A stretch of DNA of 64,000 nt from Hofstenia miamia (lineage: Eukaryota; Xenacoelomorpha; Acoela; Hofsteniidae): assembly GCA_900660155.1 (NCBI GenBank), contig CABFPE010000134.1, positions 355,022 to 419,021 of the forward strand, in the 5' to 3' direction. The translations under genes and the position numbers were made by a program. The notes beneath the pieces were generated by a model, which made no database searches, was not told the DNA's origin, and was given only the letters and a program-made list of their open reading frames with translations. Of this stretch, positions 23,509 through 37,477 are shown in pieces. The number at the start of each line of letters is the position of its first letter. Positions within the stretch are counted from its first letter, which is position 1.

Positions 23509-23919
23509 CACTTAAGTCAAAGAACAAAAGCAGTTACTTCTAAAGTCGTTCATCGAGATGGCAAAACAATCAAAAGATGTACGACTGGAATAGCCTTAAA
23601 ATCCTCAAATTAAGTGACTCTGCATCTTTGTTTAGTACAAAATTAATTTCGTTCTAGAATCAGGCAACTTGTTTTAATTTTCATTCAATAGATCAGTTTC
23701 GGTACAAAATATATATAGACTTATGATTATTTTAATAATTGTCGAAATTTTGATTTTGGCATCCTAAAAATAAACTCTAGTCAATTTATGCACCCCTTGA
23801 ATATTGATCAATTTAGTTAATTTTTCACATAATTTGTTTTTAGGTAAATTGGTGTTGATAGAGACCTGTGCTGATATTTTTGGCAAATTATATTTTTTCC
23901 TATACATGATGAAACACCG

Positions 23920-23955
<36 letters not shown>

Positions 23956-24210
23956 CCCACTAAATGTTATTTTAAAACCTCATCATGACTGCGTTTCCAA
24001 ACATAAGTCGTTGAAATTTTGCATGGTAGTGTCTTCTTATACTATTTACACCCATATTAGATATATTTAAGTTCGAGTGAATATTGTGGGAGCAATGGCC
24101 AAAGAATAGGTATTTTGGATAAAAAGTGTGATTCCAGCTAAATTCCTTAGAAATTTTGGGCGGTTTCCCGCCAAATGTAAGGTTTGCGCATTTTCCATAT
24201 CAAAAAGCGG

Positions 24211-24249
<39 letters not shown>

Positions 24250-24376
24250 AGCAACGGTTTTAGTGCACGGACATGCATTGACAATAGAGCGACTGCTAAC
24301 TAATTCTCTATTTCACAGTGTACAGGTGTCTTATATACAAGGTTTCTCATAATATTTACAAACACTAGTAAACGCC

Positions 24377-24416
<40 letters not shown>

Positions 24417-24900
24417 TGCTTTAATGCAAAATTTCTAGAGGGTTAAAGAAAAATTTTTGCATGAACATGAAACTCATTTATATATAAGAAATTAAACCCT
24501 ATTCGAAATGCACAATGTAAATATTTTTGATAAAACTAATTATTGTCCCTTTCTATCTAAAATAGCGCTGAATACTATGTAAAATCGTAAATTGGGGCGC
24601 TAAATACAAAAGTAATATTATATGTATATTGTGTATATTTTTCAATGCTGCACCCGCTCTATAAAAATTACCGTGACTCGTACCCGAGATTAAAATTTTC
24701 TTTCCTTCTATTTGCAAATTCATAAACTTTCAATAACATTTCGAATATAGCTTACGTTCATTATATATTAGCACTGGTTCTAATTCACAAACCAACTTTT
24801 TGTGGAATATCTTACATGATCTAAGTATTAAAGTAATTGTATGAAACTCAGGTGATTTCTAATTCATTGACCAAAAATCCATTTGCAGGCTTCCAATTCC
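22011..24900. other. Unassigned AT-rich stretch with several microsatellites
   Basis: Contains a (GGGA)n run at about 22290-22312 and TA tracts at 23469-23506, 23920-23954, 24219-24246 and 24380-24411. No gene supported. Confidence 0.6.
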
Positions 24901-26031
24901 AAGCTCATCGTAGTGGAAGCAGAATATTGGGAGTTAAAAAAATTAACGTGTAAATGTAAGAGACCCAAATGTAAAGAATGTCTTAAATGGGAAAACAAGT
25001 GAAGAAATGTTAACAAGGAAGTGTGACAGTCTAAGTAAACTTAAAATCACTGCTGCAAGCAAGAAACGACAACATAATGTACGTTTTGAGCCATGCAAGT
25101 GATGGAGGCAAGGATTATGATTTTGAATACAGAGAATTAAGGTCATTTGAAAATCAATCCTACTTCGTGGACTTCATTTTTTCGGACATCAATAATGATG
25201 TCTGCAGCACCTTCTACAGCATCGTCAAAAAAAGGAAAAGGCAAGATCTACAGCTTCTCTTCGAAGTGTTTTCAATATTCCCTTAGGCGCAGTAATCAGT
25301 CTTCCAAGGCGGACAAAAATATCTCGTCGTTTGCCGATTTTGAACGAGATAATGGAGTCACTACAATACTGAAAATTACCGGCTGCATTTTGATCCTGAA
25401 TGATTGCCTTAAACTCCTATTCTAAGAAAAGCAATTCTAGTTTTTTAGGCAATTCTGTTATCTTTGTTTGTGCTAAAGAAGTAGTGAGAATTGGTAGGGT
25501 TAAGTGACATTATCGATGTATGTGGAAATTCAATTTTTTATGATGGGCGAGGCATCATGTCTTTCGAATGCATCAAGTGACTCTTAAAGCTGAGTTTATC
25601 AATGAAGTTCCCAGTGAAACGGAAATTTGGCAACGCATAGCTTCATTTCATTGACAGCCACATTCAAGAAGCATGGAATCATTTACACCAAGTTATGTAT
25701 TCAAGAGCATTTCATAAATATGTTCACAAATATAGTTCAGGAATCCCAGTATGATGGAAAACCTATGTCTACACTTAAAGTGTTCAAATCTATAACGATT
25801 GAACACCGAGCTGTGAGGATTATCCTAAAGATACCAGCATGAAATCATTCGTCTCTGCTTTGAAACTCACAAGCACGAATTTACTGTACATTGTACACCT
25901 AAAGAATATCAGGTACTATTTCTTCAAGTTTCCAAAGATATGTTAATAAACTAGTATTTTTGTAAAGAATTGAAGAACGTTCTGAAACGTGATGAAATGC
26001 TTGAATCCGTTGTAGTTGAATCGTTCCGCTG
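24900..26031 (+). other. Possible decayed transposon, family unknown
   Basis: The base composition is more coding-like. Plus-strand pieces read RDPNVKNVLNGKTSEEMLTR (24950-25010) and DGGKDYDFEYRELRSFENQS (25100-25165). A 92-codon frame at 25147-25425 overlaps in another frame. 25627-25842 reads YDGKPMSTLKVFKSITIEHR. None matches a family I can name. The hAT MITE at 26040 inserted into its right part. Confidence 0.35.
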
Positions 26032-26039
26032 TTTCAAAG

Positions 26040-26413
26040 TAGAGCCCGACGCCGATAATAAATTCATCGGTGGCGGCGAAGCTAACAAAATCCATCGGCG
26101 GTGGCGGAGCCGCCGGCGTATACCACGTATGCTAAAAATGATTAAATTTGATTAAAAAATTGCCTGAATAAGCTTATACCGTATCTTACAGGCCCACTCA
26201 CCAAGTGCACATGCATGAAGCTACAGTTACGGTGTGAATATAGGCCTATATAAACCTAACATTTTTGTGTATATAAATTTTTTCAGTCAGTCACGTCAGT
26301 CTCATAACATTCTGTTATGAAAAGTCCTACTTAAATTGAATCACAATATGAACGTTGTACGCCGATGGAAATCATCGGCGGCGGCGGCTCCGCCGGCGTG
26401 GCGTCGGGCTCTA
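26040..26413. mobile_element. GC-ended hAT MITE, 374 bp
   Basis: Terminal inverted repeats TAGAGCCCGACGCC / GGCGTCGGGCTCTA are bounded by a perfect 8-bp target duplication TTTCAAAG (26032-26039, 26414-26421). Strongly GC-rich subterminal blocks repeat on both sides: ATCGGYGGCGG and GGAGCCGCCGGCG, itself near-palindromic. The centre is AT-rich and noncoding. The 8-bp duplication and TAG start fit hAT. Confidence 0.9.
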
Positions 26414-26421
26414 TTTCAAAG

Positions 26422-27416
26422 TAGCAAACTCTCTACAAATCAGTCTCGTAAAAGTCAGTTTTGAGGAGTGCCACCAGTTTAATTTTTTTAACATTATATT
26501 TAAGAATATACTTTAGAAAAAAATCTTAATTAATATATACATAATGTGGAACGAAAATCCTACATTAATGGTGCTTACCAGTTAAAAAATTTGTTCAAAC
26601 CCGTATCTGTGGGTAGTATCCGTACTTGCACATTGCTAATATATAGATATATATGTACATATACATAAGTAAGCGTGCCTTAACATATTTGCAAAATATA
26701 TTGTATTTGCATACACTCTCACTTGCCATTGAATTGCTATGGTACAATCCAAAAAAATTATTATCTTAGATAATATTTTACAATCATACATGTAACTATT
26801 ACTTTGCAAGGAGCTCTAAAACTTCGATACCGAATATCTAGATATGCGGTGTAACCTGAATTTGATATTTAGAATAAAATTCCAAAGCTGACAATGTGGA
26901 TATATTTTCACTTCAGTGTCTGCATGCTGTCTTGGTTTTCAGGAAAAAGGTTTTCGGAATTATTCTTAGATTTCTACTATTTATAGTTAAGTGAAAACAA
27001 ATCTATTGGGAATTTTTTGTTAGATGGAATCCCATTTAATAAATCCATAATAGAGCCGGAAAGCCAACTGCTTTTTACGCAACATCTCCCATTGTATATA
27101 AATGTTAACCAAACACACATTTTGTATATTGGAACATCTCCTGTTATTTTACACACAAATGCAACCATGCAAAACTTTATTTCAAAACTATACTTACAGC
27201 CAGTTTATGCGCCTCAAGCGTGTATAAATATTTTTGTATAATGAAAATGAAGTTTATTTTACCATAATGAGCCATAATGTTTTTTTACTGACAAAGCGCC
27301 AATATAATTTTTTTTGTATATTGACAAAGCGCCAAAAATCGGACAAAACGCTAAATGGAAAAGTGAAAAAGCGTCCAATATAAACGAACACAAAATTACA
27401 AAGCGCCTGGTATTAG

Positions 27417-27448
<32 letters not shown>

Positions 27449-30188
27449 CACTATATATATACTATATATATATACATATATATACATTATGGACCTATAT
27501 AGCCTAAATACATAAAATAGCTATTATGAAGAACTTCAAAGAAAATGATGGGTATTATTTAGAAAATATATTCCATGAATATGTCTATTTTCTTGCCAAT
27601 TAGCATACAATTACAGTCTATTGTGAATATAGCTGTCACAACTTGTTGCTTTACGTCAAATGAATTATACCGATGTACCATTATATATGGAAATGTTGCG
27701 TCAACTTAATTTCTATTTTATTTGATAGCAATACCTGATTTATTAATACTGTCTAAAGTACAAATTCATTCATGTCATACCTAGTTTTTATATTATTTGT
27801 ATTCATTATATTTACCATAGTATAATGCAGCTAAGCATGTATTTAAACTATTAGAAAGGAATCAGACATTGTGACGAGAACGAGATGATGTTAAACATAC
27901 ATGCTTGTTCTTAATTGTAAATTTACTAACCGTTTTGTACACATTTGAAAAGAAATTTTGTCTAAGCATTTAAATATTATTTCCGTGCATGAAATAGGTG
28001 AAAGCTTAACTCTTTTTAAAGGAAAAATCGAGAGTCCCTAAAAACGTTCATATTCTTTCCATACATAATTTAGATGGAAATATAAATCTAAAGCCCACGA
28101 AAGCAGCACCCACTCTCAACTATTTTCTGTTTAAAATATTATTTTTGAAAAAATCATAGCAGATTTTTAAAAAAATTCTCGGTTAATGAGGGGAAATTAT
28201 AAACTAAGGTGTAAACAATTGTGATGCACTTCCCATGAATAAAGAAATCCAATTACATTAAATGTGAAAAATGAACTATATTTTTGATGTCTTGTTAAAT
28301 TGTGCTACAAAATGTTTTTAAGCTTTCTATACATATTTTTTAACATTGTTTTTGCATTTTTTTACTTTTGCTGTTCTTTTAGAATATTGAAAACTAGTTT
28401 TATACAATTATTATAATTATTCATCTCTTAAAAAATTCTTCCAAATTATTATATTAGTAATTTGATTTTGCAATAGTAATTCATTTGACTTTGAAAGATT
28501 AATACATAGAGTAAATAAGCATGCGTTAATTAACCATGTTATATCCAGCAAATTTTTTGAACAACGTGCAATTTCGGTTATTTCAGCAAGTGCAGAAAAA
28601 CACAATAAATATTTCTTGATTAAATTAATTCTTGATTAAAATATTTAAAACTGTTATTATTAGTTCACCTTCAAGACCCTACAAAGGGATATCTGATAAC
28701 AACTAAACTGAATCAAAATTAAGCATTCAAAAGTTGAATAGCAAATGAATGCAATTTTTTAAAACAACATCACCCAGCTTTTAGCCTTTTGGAATTCAGA
28801 TCTCCTCTATGTTCTGCGGTTTGCTAATCCAACCGAATCAGATTCCAACATTGCTCTTCAAACATTAAGGCATCTTACGAAAAATTGCATTTTTTCTAAG
28901 GAAATTTATGTATTTCTGGTTATTTGGGATTAAGCTTTTGAAACTTTAGATACCACGAATTGTACTCTTTGAAAACCCGACTATAATGGAATACATGTGA
29001 TTTCCAAACATAAGTGTGGGATAAGCAGTTATTAAAATATATTAAAACGACACGTAAAAGAGTATTATGTGATATCTTGAAGCTCCCGCTATAAATTTGC
29101 TTTAGCTTACTTAGGGTTTTTAAAAAATTTTTATTTGTGCACGCACAACTTAATTTTAGTTTGGTTGGTCTATCTGCCTATCTACATAAAAAGATTGAAT
29201 TTTTTAACCAGTATATCAATTGACGAGAAACTACCTGCAAATTAAGAGAACTATTAAGTAAAATGGAAGACAGTTTGCGGGTAAAATATTTTAATGCCAT
29301 TCTTAAATGAAGTGTTTCGAAGCTACGAAAACTTTTACCAAAGAATCATCATTTCTGTAAAACACCTTTGAATGTTTTGTTATATGTAAGCAGTGCATAC
29401 TCAGTTTATAGTCATCTTAATTTTAGTGATTAAATAAATATAAGGTCAAAATTTTTTAGCTTTTTTATCAATTTTTGTGGGCAAAATATTAAATTTTTAG
29501 AGTAATTACTTAATCGATTTTGCTTGAATTGGTTGCTAAAAGAAAATGCTCCGATAAATAGATTCAAAATTTTCTCACAAATTGAAACATTGATGAATGT
29601 TCGTGCCAGGGTATTATTCAAGTAATAGCAGATGAAAACTATCAATAATATGCATTAATAATGGCAGCATAATCTTTTAAAATGGAGATATCAAGATTTG
29701 CTTATGGGATTATATTGGAAATGTCTTTTAAACAAAATAGGAAATAATTCTCAATTCTTTTGAATTTATAAAATTCTTAGCATTTTAATTTGCTTACGAT
29801 GTGGATGTCGCAGTTGATTATTCAACTTTTTGGGTAGAGGAATTCTTTAGTGTGATTAACACTCAACAGCCCAGGATTTTTTTGTAGATCTTGAAGACTC
29901 TATTAAATGCATATATCTCAATAACTAATAAAGATATCCCAATTTTGATTGTACCACGTTATAGAGGAGAGTCTTTTTTCCATTTCGCTCTGAATCCTGG
30001 ACCTCTCTCTGTTCCATTTAGGCACGCCCTTGCGCGACATCTTTGAAATACGTAAACACTGGTTATGTAAAGAATTTATGGATTTTTAAATAATTCGAAA
30101 TTTTAAAAGAAAGAAATTTAATCTGCTCAACAACTTCTGCCAGCGCAATGTGCTTTAGTAGAAATTTTCAACTTTAAATTCAAGCATG
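26422..30188. other. Unassigned AT-rich stretch
   Basis: A short dispersed motif gacaaagcgccaa recurs several times at 27290-27410 beside a TA tract (27416-27445). Otherwise no feature. The missing 5' exons of the receptor may lie here or further upstream; I could not identify them. Confidence 0.5.
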
Positions 30189-30192
30189 TTCA

Positions 30193-31378
30193 CCCTATTT
30201 AGGGTCGGCTGGGTAATTTTACCCCATTTCGTACATATTTTGATTATTATGAAAAAATTTAGGTGGGCCACCAGCCCATCCAGAATCTTACTCGCATTTA
30301 AATTTAGTTTTACGCATTTTCACAATGTTTTGGATCGATCCCTTTTTCAAAAATTTAATTGTGGACAGGTTGTTGGATTGAAATCGAGTCACCTCTCATG
30401 TGTGTTCAAAACTACTATTGTAAGGGAAGAAACAGTGAAATAGGCATAAAAAATACAGAGTGATGGAAATGTATCTAAACTTTCACACCAGGTAATTCCT
30501 GCTACAATATGATATCAGAATCACATTTTTTCCACATGTAAAGAAACTGCTGACGTAAGCAGACATTTTGTTTTTTATTGACAATCAGATCTTAATATTT
30601 TAAAGTTGCATGTTTAAGTTTACTACATGCAAAAATTTTTGATTGATTGGATGATTTTATCATAACAAATAACACTTCCAAGGTGTTCCCATCCCCTTTG
30701 TGTGAAATCTTGAAAAAATCAAAGTGTCCTTGTACAGTGTTTGTAAATTGATGTCATAAATAATAAGGGTTTCGTAATCATTGGCGCCAAATACAGCAGA
30801 GGGTTCAATTTTCAACCAAATATTAAGGAATCATCTGCATCATTAGTAAATGTAGCTGTTTCAGGGAAAAGAATCCTACATCATTTAACATGTAATGTAC
30901 CTCCTGAGTAATATTACGAGTATTTGAACACAAACGACGTTTTTACATAGTTGTATTGCGATTCATTTATTCCGAATAAAATATTAATCACTACAAAACA
31001 TTTGCATCTTTATGAATTTTGGATGACTTTGAATTTATTCCTCTATTGGCATTGGCTATTACTTTGATTATTCTGTATTGTCTTTATAAGGTCTATTTCT
31101 TTGCTCATGATTACACGAAAAAAATCATTTTGGGCCATTATTTAGCTGGTGTCACTAAAATTACAAAAAATCCATACCTAGCTCTAAAAAGTGCTGACGT
31201 CTGCAAAAATTATGCCCAAGATTGGAATAATGATACCGTTTTTGTAAAGTATAATGTTCAGGCTTACCATATGCAAATTTATGGAAATATTGGCTCACTA
31301 CAACGGAAAATAAGTAAGTGGGTGATTTTACCCCACCCTAACTCTTTACGTATGTCAAAAAGCTCAACCTAAATAGGG
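30193..31378. mobile_element. piggyBac-like non-autonomous element, ~1.19 kb
   Basis: The ends CCCTATTTAGGGT and the inverse of the right end CCCTATTTAGGTT form a short inverted repeat. TTCA stands at the left and TTAA at the right, the latter the piggyBac target. Just inside both ends, GGGTAATTTTACCCC (left) and GGTGATTTTACCCC (right) recur. A 117-codon open frame (31019-31372) begins MDDFEFIPLLALAITLIILY with one hydrophobic segment and ends in the right terminal repeat. It matches no transposase I know and may be chance. Confidence 0.6.
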
Positions 31379-31762
31379 TTAAAGATAAATTAATAACATC
31401 TTAGAATATGAAAACTAATTGTTGATGATGAGATTTACACAGAAATAAAATTTATAAATCGTAATTGATATATTGAAAACTGATTCTAATCAGGGTGTAC
31501 TGGGGGAGGTGCCAAAGGAGCTCAGCCCATTTTGTTAAAGTTACATTACGTTTTGTGGTGTTGAATTTTATTTGTTGAAAAACAAAATTTATTCAAAACA
31601 TAACATAAAAATACACAACTCAAATTTTAAGCCTCCTTGTTAATTATTTTTTAGTACAGCTCTTTGTCCAATCCATTTTACAAAATCCAATTTCTCTGAT
31701 TCACTATAAGTTAAAACTCTCACTTAAATAAGCGAACATTATTTTATTAAGATTTCATTTAG

Positions 31763-31830
31763 GAGAACCAACCAAAGTAAATGTTTCACTCTTGTTTGAA
31801 AACATTGGTCCCCTTGATGAATCTCAACTG
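31763..31830 (+). CDS. Receptor exon a: start of visible ligand-binding domain
   Basis: The acceptor is ...ttcatttag. The exon opens with two bases completing a split codon and then reads EPTKVNVSLLFENIGPLDES, matching the family pattern P-x-V-x-V...I-x-x-L-D-E at the first beta-strands. It ends CAACTG before a GT donor, phase 0. The preceding exon must end in phase 1. It should carry the signal peptide and the usual YD-x-x-x-RP motif, but I could not find it. Confidence 0.8.
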
Positions 31831-34800
31831 GTATTTTGGGGAAGATATGCAAAATATAATCATTGTTTTAGACAATACACCTGAATCTTTACTTCCGTCA
31901 GAGATGGAAAGATGAGCGGTTGCGATGGGACAATTACAATCTTTGCGATCCTGATAATTACGATTCCCCACTGATTTTAACGCTGGATACGATGGATAAC
32001 GTTTGGATGCCAGATACATACTTTGTTTCCGCCCAACAAGCTTCAGAGCATGACTTAACAATTGTGAACGCCTATGTTTGGGTTTATAGCACCGGTGAAG
32101 TTCTTCTTAGTCAAAAGTAAGTATGAGATAAATTTCCTTCAGTACTTGATATTGCTACCTACAATTAAATATATAAACCTCAATACTATTTAGAGTAGAG
32201 TGGGGTAAAGTAGCCATAGCTATTTTCAAATAAATCGTGACATGTTAATGCGTATAATTTGCCATAACAAATGTATTTCCTTTTCCAAACAATTACATTA
32301 CTATCATTAAGCATTTAAATAATTGCATAATGTCTCATAAATGCCAATTTTGTTTATTTTTCGCATGGTAGCTTTGAAAATTCAATTGTCACGTTCTATA
32401 TTGCACAGAATTTCACTCAATATAAATAAATTTGTATAGTACAATAGCAAATAATAAGTTAGTATTTACGCATATTGTATTAAATCTGTATTCTCAGTGA
32501 TATATGAAATGATATTTACAAAGATATTCCAGTCTGTTGAAGAGATTTGTTATTCAAGACTGGTTAAAATTTTAGTCTTACATAGTGGGATAAAGTGGCT
32601 ACCATCATGCATTTATGAGATATAAGTGTAAAGTTTCAGTAATAGCAAACGTTTTTCCCCTCTTATCAATAATTAAAATTTTTTGACGCTGGCACAAAAA
32701 ACAACACTTGATCTGAGCTATTCCAAATACTTATTCATTTCTACAATATTTCAACCGAATTAAAAGTTGGATAAAAAAGCCTTTGTTTTTGATGGTCATG
32801 ACACATGCCTTCATGCGATTGAAATACATAATAATATTGAAATTTGGAGTAAATAGCATTTAATTTGACATAGACACCAGTCTATGGATACTCATTTAAT
32901 AAGCTAACTGAAGCAAGTGCGATGAAGCATGTAAGGAAAATTTCTATGAGAGGCTGTTAACATTAAATTGCTCTGGGAGGATTTCATGAAGTGTTCAATA
33001 CTTTTAGTGCTGAAAATCAAAATCATATGTTGAAGGCATTTTAGTAATAAAAAAACATTTGAAAAAATGAATTTGGGAAGTCTCATTAGCAGTGTTGCAT
33101 CTTCGCCTAAGAAATGCAAGTCATTAACACTCAAAATCGCATTTATTTCATTTCGATTTAAAATCATCGTCAATACACATTTTGTGGTAATATAATTTAC
33201 AATTCACTACATTTAATTTTGTTAAATATGCATACACTAAAAGATATTCAATACGTTGGTCGTTCTTTGTTTATTCATTAGTCTTTGTTTACTTGAGTTC
33301 TTAATAATTAGGGCTTCAGACATCTTAGTAGTAGGTGTTTTCTTATATCGGTGAAACAAAGCGAAATCTTCAAACTCGGGTTAATGAACATCTTTCAGGG
33401 CACTTAAATTCCGAAATTTATACTCACCAACATCGAGAAAACATCAATAATTTTAAGATCATTATCAAAACATATATATATATATATATGTGTAATCGCA
33501 CTAACAATTTTCAATATTTATATTGGTGCTAAGTGCAACTTAAAAGTTTTTAATATCTTTTGCATGCTTTTGTGTCGTATTTCTTTATATTGTTTTAAGA
33601 GTCGTACAAACAATGGTAAATGCCATAAACATTAAGTGCGAGAAAATATTAAACTAAAGAAAAATTCATTAAAGGATTAGTGCCAGATTCGATTATAAAA
33701 GAATTTTGCTTGTTTATTATACATATTTAGCCGTCAGTCTAAAATTCGCAACAGCGATGCATTTAATATTTACTCCGCGTTAACTTGGTGCCTAAAAAGA
33801 ACTATTCACTAACTGAAACGCTGCCTTCATTGGAATATTTTTATCTTTCCTAACTTTGCTCTTATTGCGAGGTAGGAAGATTGCCTCAAATGTGGCATAT
33901 TAAATTTTAGTTAGCTGACTCAGATAAGGTATTTTTGTTACGCAATTCAGACTAATAGAACGATTCAGAGGTAACCCCAATTATTCTCACTAATGAAATA
34001 ATTAAGCTCGATTTAATCCAAGATTCCACATATATTGGATGTCGTCTGATGGAAAAGTTATATATTCATGTATAATAGAAATTTCGAAAAATATTAATAA
34101 AAAATTTATATAGAACAAAAACCATTTTTGACTTCATTAGTGAGTTCTGTCAGAAATTTTTTGGGAATATAATTTTATTTTATCACCTAATAACATTCAT
34201 AGATTGTATATTAATGCTAATTTATGTATTAAATGCCAATTTTATTAAATGCATTAATACTTACTTCTTATGTGTAAAACTGTCAAAAATTGTCGAAACA
34301 TACTTATAACACCCTAAATATCATCAGAGCCTTACAAACTGCTCTGGTGCTTGTTCCACCAAGCCCAAATTCGCGCTAATTATAAGGGGAGATTGAAAAA
34401 TTCACATAAAATAAATTTTTCATAGTACTTAGCGCGAATATATATATATATATATATATANNNNNNNNNNNNNNNNNNNNNNNNNNNNNNNNNNNNNNNN
34501 NNNNNNNNNNNNNNNNNNNNNNNNNNNNNNNNNNNNNNNNNNNNNNNNNNNNNNNNNNNNNNNNNNNNNNNNNNNNNNNNNNNNNNNNNNNNNNNNNNNN
34601 NNNNNNNNNNNNNNNNNNNNNNNNNNNNNNNNNNNNNNNNNTATATATATATCTAGTCCATGACTATTACCTTTATTATTTTAGGTCCACGTATCTTGAG
34701 AATTAATATATCGCATAATATTTAATGTTCAAAATACTCTAGATGTTGCACAATATTGTTCCTGAAAGTAAAATCTTATAAGGGCTATGCAGGAAGACAT

Positions 34801-37446
34801 TAAACAGCATCCTTTGTAAACCGTTTAAAAAATCGGAATAAAGCGTATGCTTTATAAAAGAATGGTTTTTATGCATATGCAATTGAAGGTTTTGCGATCA
34901 CGATGAATTGGAAAGTAATACGTTTAAAAACGTAGCTTGATTTTGCTTCAAGGGAAGGCACGTAAATTAGTTACCTACAATAATATTATTTGTCTTTATG
35001 GTTATTTTTCACACCTATAGCCTCTACTGATCTCCATGGGGAATACTATTTACAGAGTAAGGTAAAAGTAACAAATAATGAAAAAAGTTGATTGTTTAGA
35101 TCAACAGTTAAATTTCTTTATCACTCTCGAGCAAGAATAGTGTGTGGGATGACTTTCATCAAAATTTCAATAAAAATGTCATTAAATATTAAGAAAGCCA
35201 TAAGATTGAAGCCTGTTTAGGAAATCCTCAACCACTCCTCTTCCCCAAACTGATTTCCTGAATGCTCACTGAGAATAACCATATTTAAACAATTTAAATA
35301 TTGTTGTTTTAAACCTGATGAGGCAATAAAACATGACAGGGAAAGGCATAAGCGAATCAACACATAAAAATATTAAGCACTTTTCATAATATTTTTTTTG
35401 AGAACTTGAGATGGGTATTTACATGTAATGAGATCCAAGGGAAAAAATGCATTTAGTGGATTTGCGAGTTTAAATAAAATAGATTTCACATTCTGAATTG
35501 AATTACTACTACCAACATAATGCAATGCAATATTACATTTTTGAAACAATTTTAAAAAAAATTATGTTTGTGAGTGTGTAAAATGAATATTAGTAGCCTA
35601 TGGTAGAAGAATATCAAATTTTAAAGTGCTTTTTTGAACGTCAGAGCTGTTAAGTTAACTGTCTCAAACACTTCTATGACACTGCGTCTACTAATGTCCG
35701 TTAATAATAAAACCAATTGATATTAAAGACAAACACTAGATGTAAAATGGCGTTTCAAATAGCAAATATATTATAAAATAATATCGTAGTTATTCACTAA
35801 CAATCTGTTATTAGCGTTTCTAATAACTAAAAAATTTTTTTGATGAGGGTGCGCAATTATTGTTTGAGTACGTAATATCTAGACTTACAGTTGCTCTAGT
35901 GTAAAATCCAATTTAAACCATAATTGGAGAACTATGTTTAGGCAAATATCCGTGTTTATCAATTAATTTTAAAGCAAATGGATCCGACGGTTTCTATCAG
36001 AATAGCAATTAAGAAATATTAAATTATGCACAATTTAATTATATTATTACCTTTTTTATATATACAACTGTATATTATAGACAAAATTGCTTGCATTTTC
36101 TTCAATACAAAGAATTAAACGTCATAAATTTAGATTATTACAGCGCAAGATATATATTACCATTTTCAAGCACAATGGCTGTCGTTTGGACGTACATATA
36201 GGAATATGGATTAAGTTGCCATTTTTCATTTGCATGACCTTAAACAAAAATTTCTCTAACTACACTTATAGAGCACATTTTTTGATTCATTAATTAGTTA
36301 CAAACTTTTTCCACCAGTAGTATGCGAGCAATATATACAGCCTTGAACATAAAGGTCGCATATAAGATATAAAATACAAATTAACTAATTATATTAACAA
36401 TAATAACGGAAGAAAATACAAAGCAAAATTCAATTTAAATGCACGCTTTTTAATTTTAATAGGGTATCATTTATTTCTTATAATGGCTTGTACCATCTTT
36501 GGCATTCATTTAAATAAGTTAGCAATGCAACTGCAGGGAATGTTAAAGAATTTTCTTTTATTGCTGGCTATGGATCAATCATAACTGTAACCTTGCGATT
36601 ATTCACAATTCTCTTAAGTGGATTCTCAACATTCTCAATGTGATTGTGGTCCGGAGACCTCACTGGCTATTTGACGGAAGCATAATGCCTTTACTTTGCA
36701 TAAATTCCAAAATGTCAGTATATTGCTTTCCACCCATTGTTTTATCCACTTTTGCCAGAAGTTGCATCAAGATCTCCATATTACTCCAAAAACCATAACT
36801 GATTTATGTTTACCAGAGACATTCGTAGCTTAATGTTGTGGCTTTAATCAATACATTTGATCCTTGGGTCTTCAAATGAATTGCACTTGTCTCAATTGAA
36901 ATTTTATACGACTTTCATCAGAAAATACATCATTCCACCAACATTTCTCATAGTTGGTTATTTTTCACGATACCAGCGCAAACCCAATTTGATGTGATTC
37001 GAATTTAGAATCCCAAACATAAAATATTTCTGTAAAATTTGGTAGAGCTTTCCTTGCGAATGCTTCTGACCAACATCATAACTATTTCTCAATTTTCTGG
37101 ATGACATTTTTGGAAAAATCACAGACATCCTCCGCCATAGACATCTGGATCTTTCTGCGGACTCTTGGCTTTACATGTTCAATTTGGCGTTCAGTTATAT
37201 ATACGGCTATAGTGTACCTGACAGTAAATCTTGAAATCAGGAAATGCCTCACTATTTCTTTTTGAGACAGTCCAAACTGAAATTTTTGGATAATCTATTT
37301 CCTAACATGATTGCGGTAACATTATGTCCCATGTTTTCTATAGGTAGCAGATTTTGGATAGGCTAGATAATATATTGAACTAAGCAACGGTGTCTAACTA
37401 TTGACAATATTTCTTTGAATGTATTTACAACGTTACATGTGCGACC

Positions 37447-37477
<31 letters not shown>

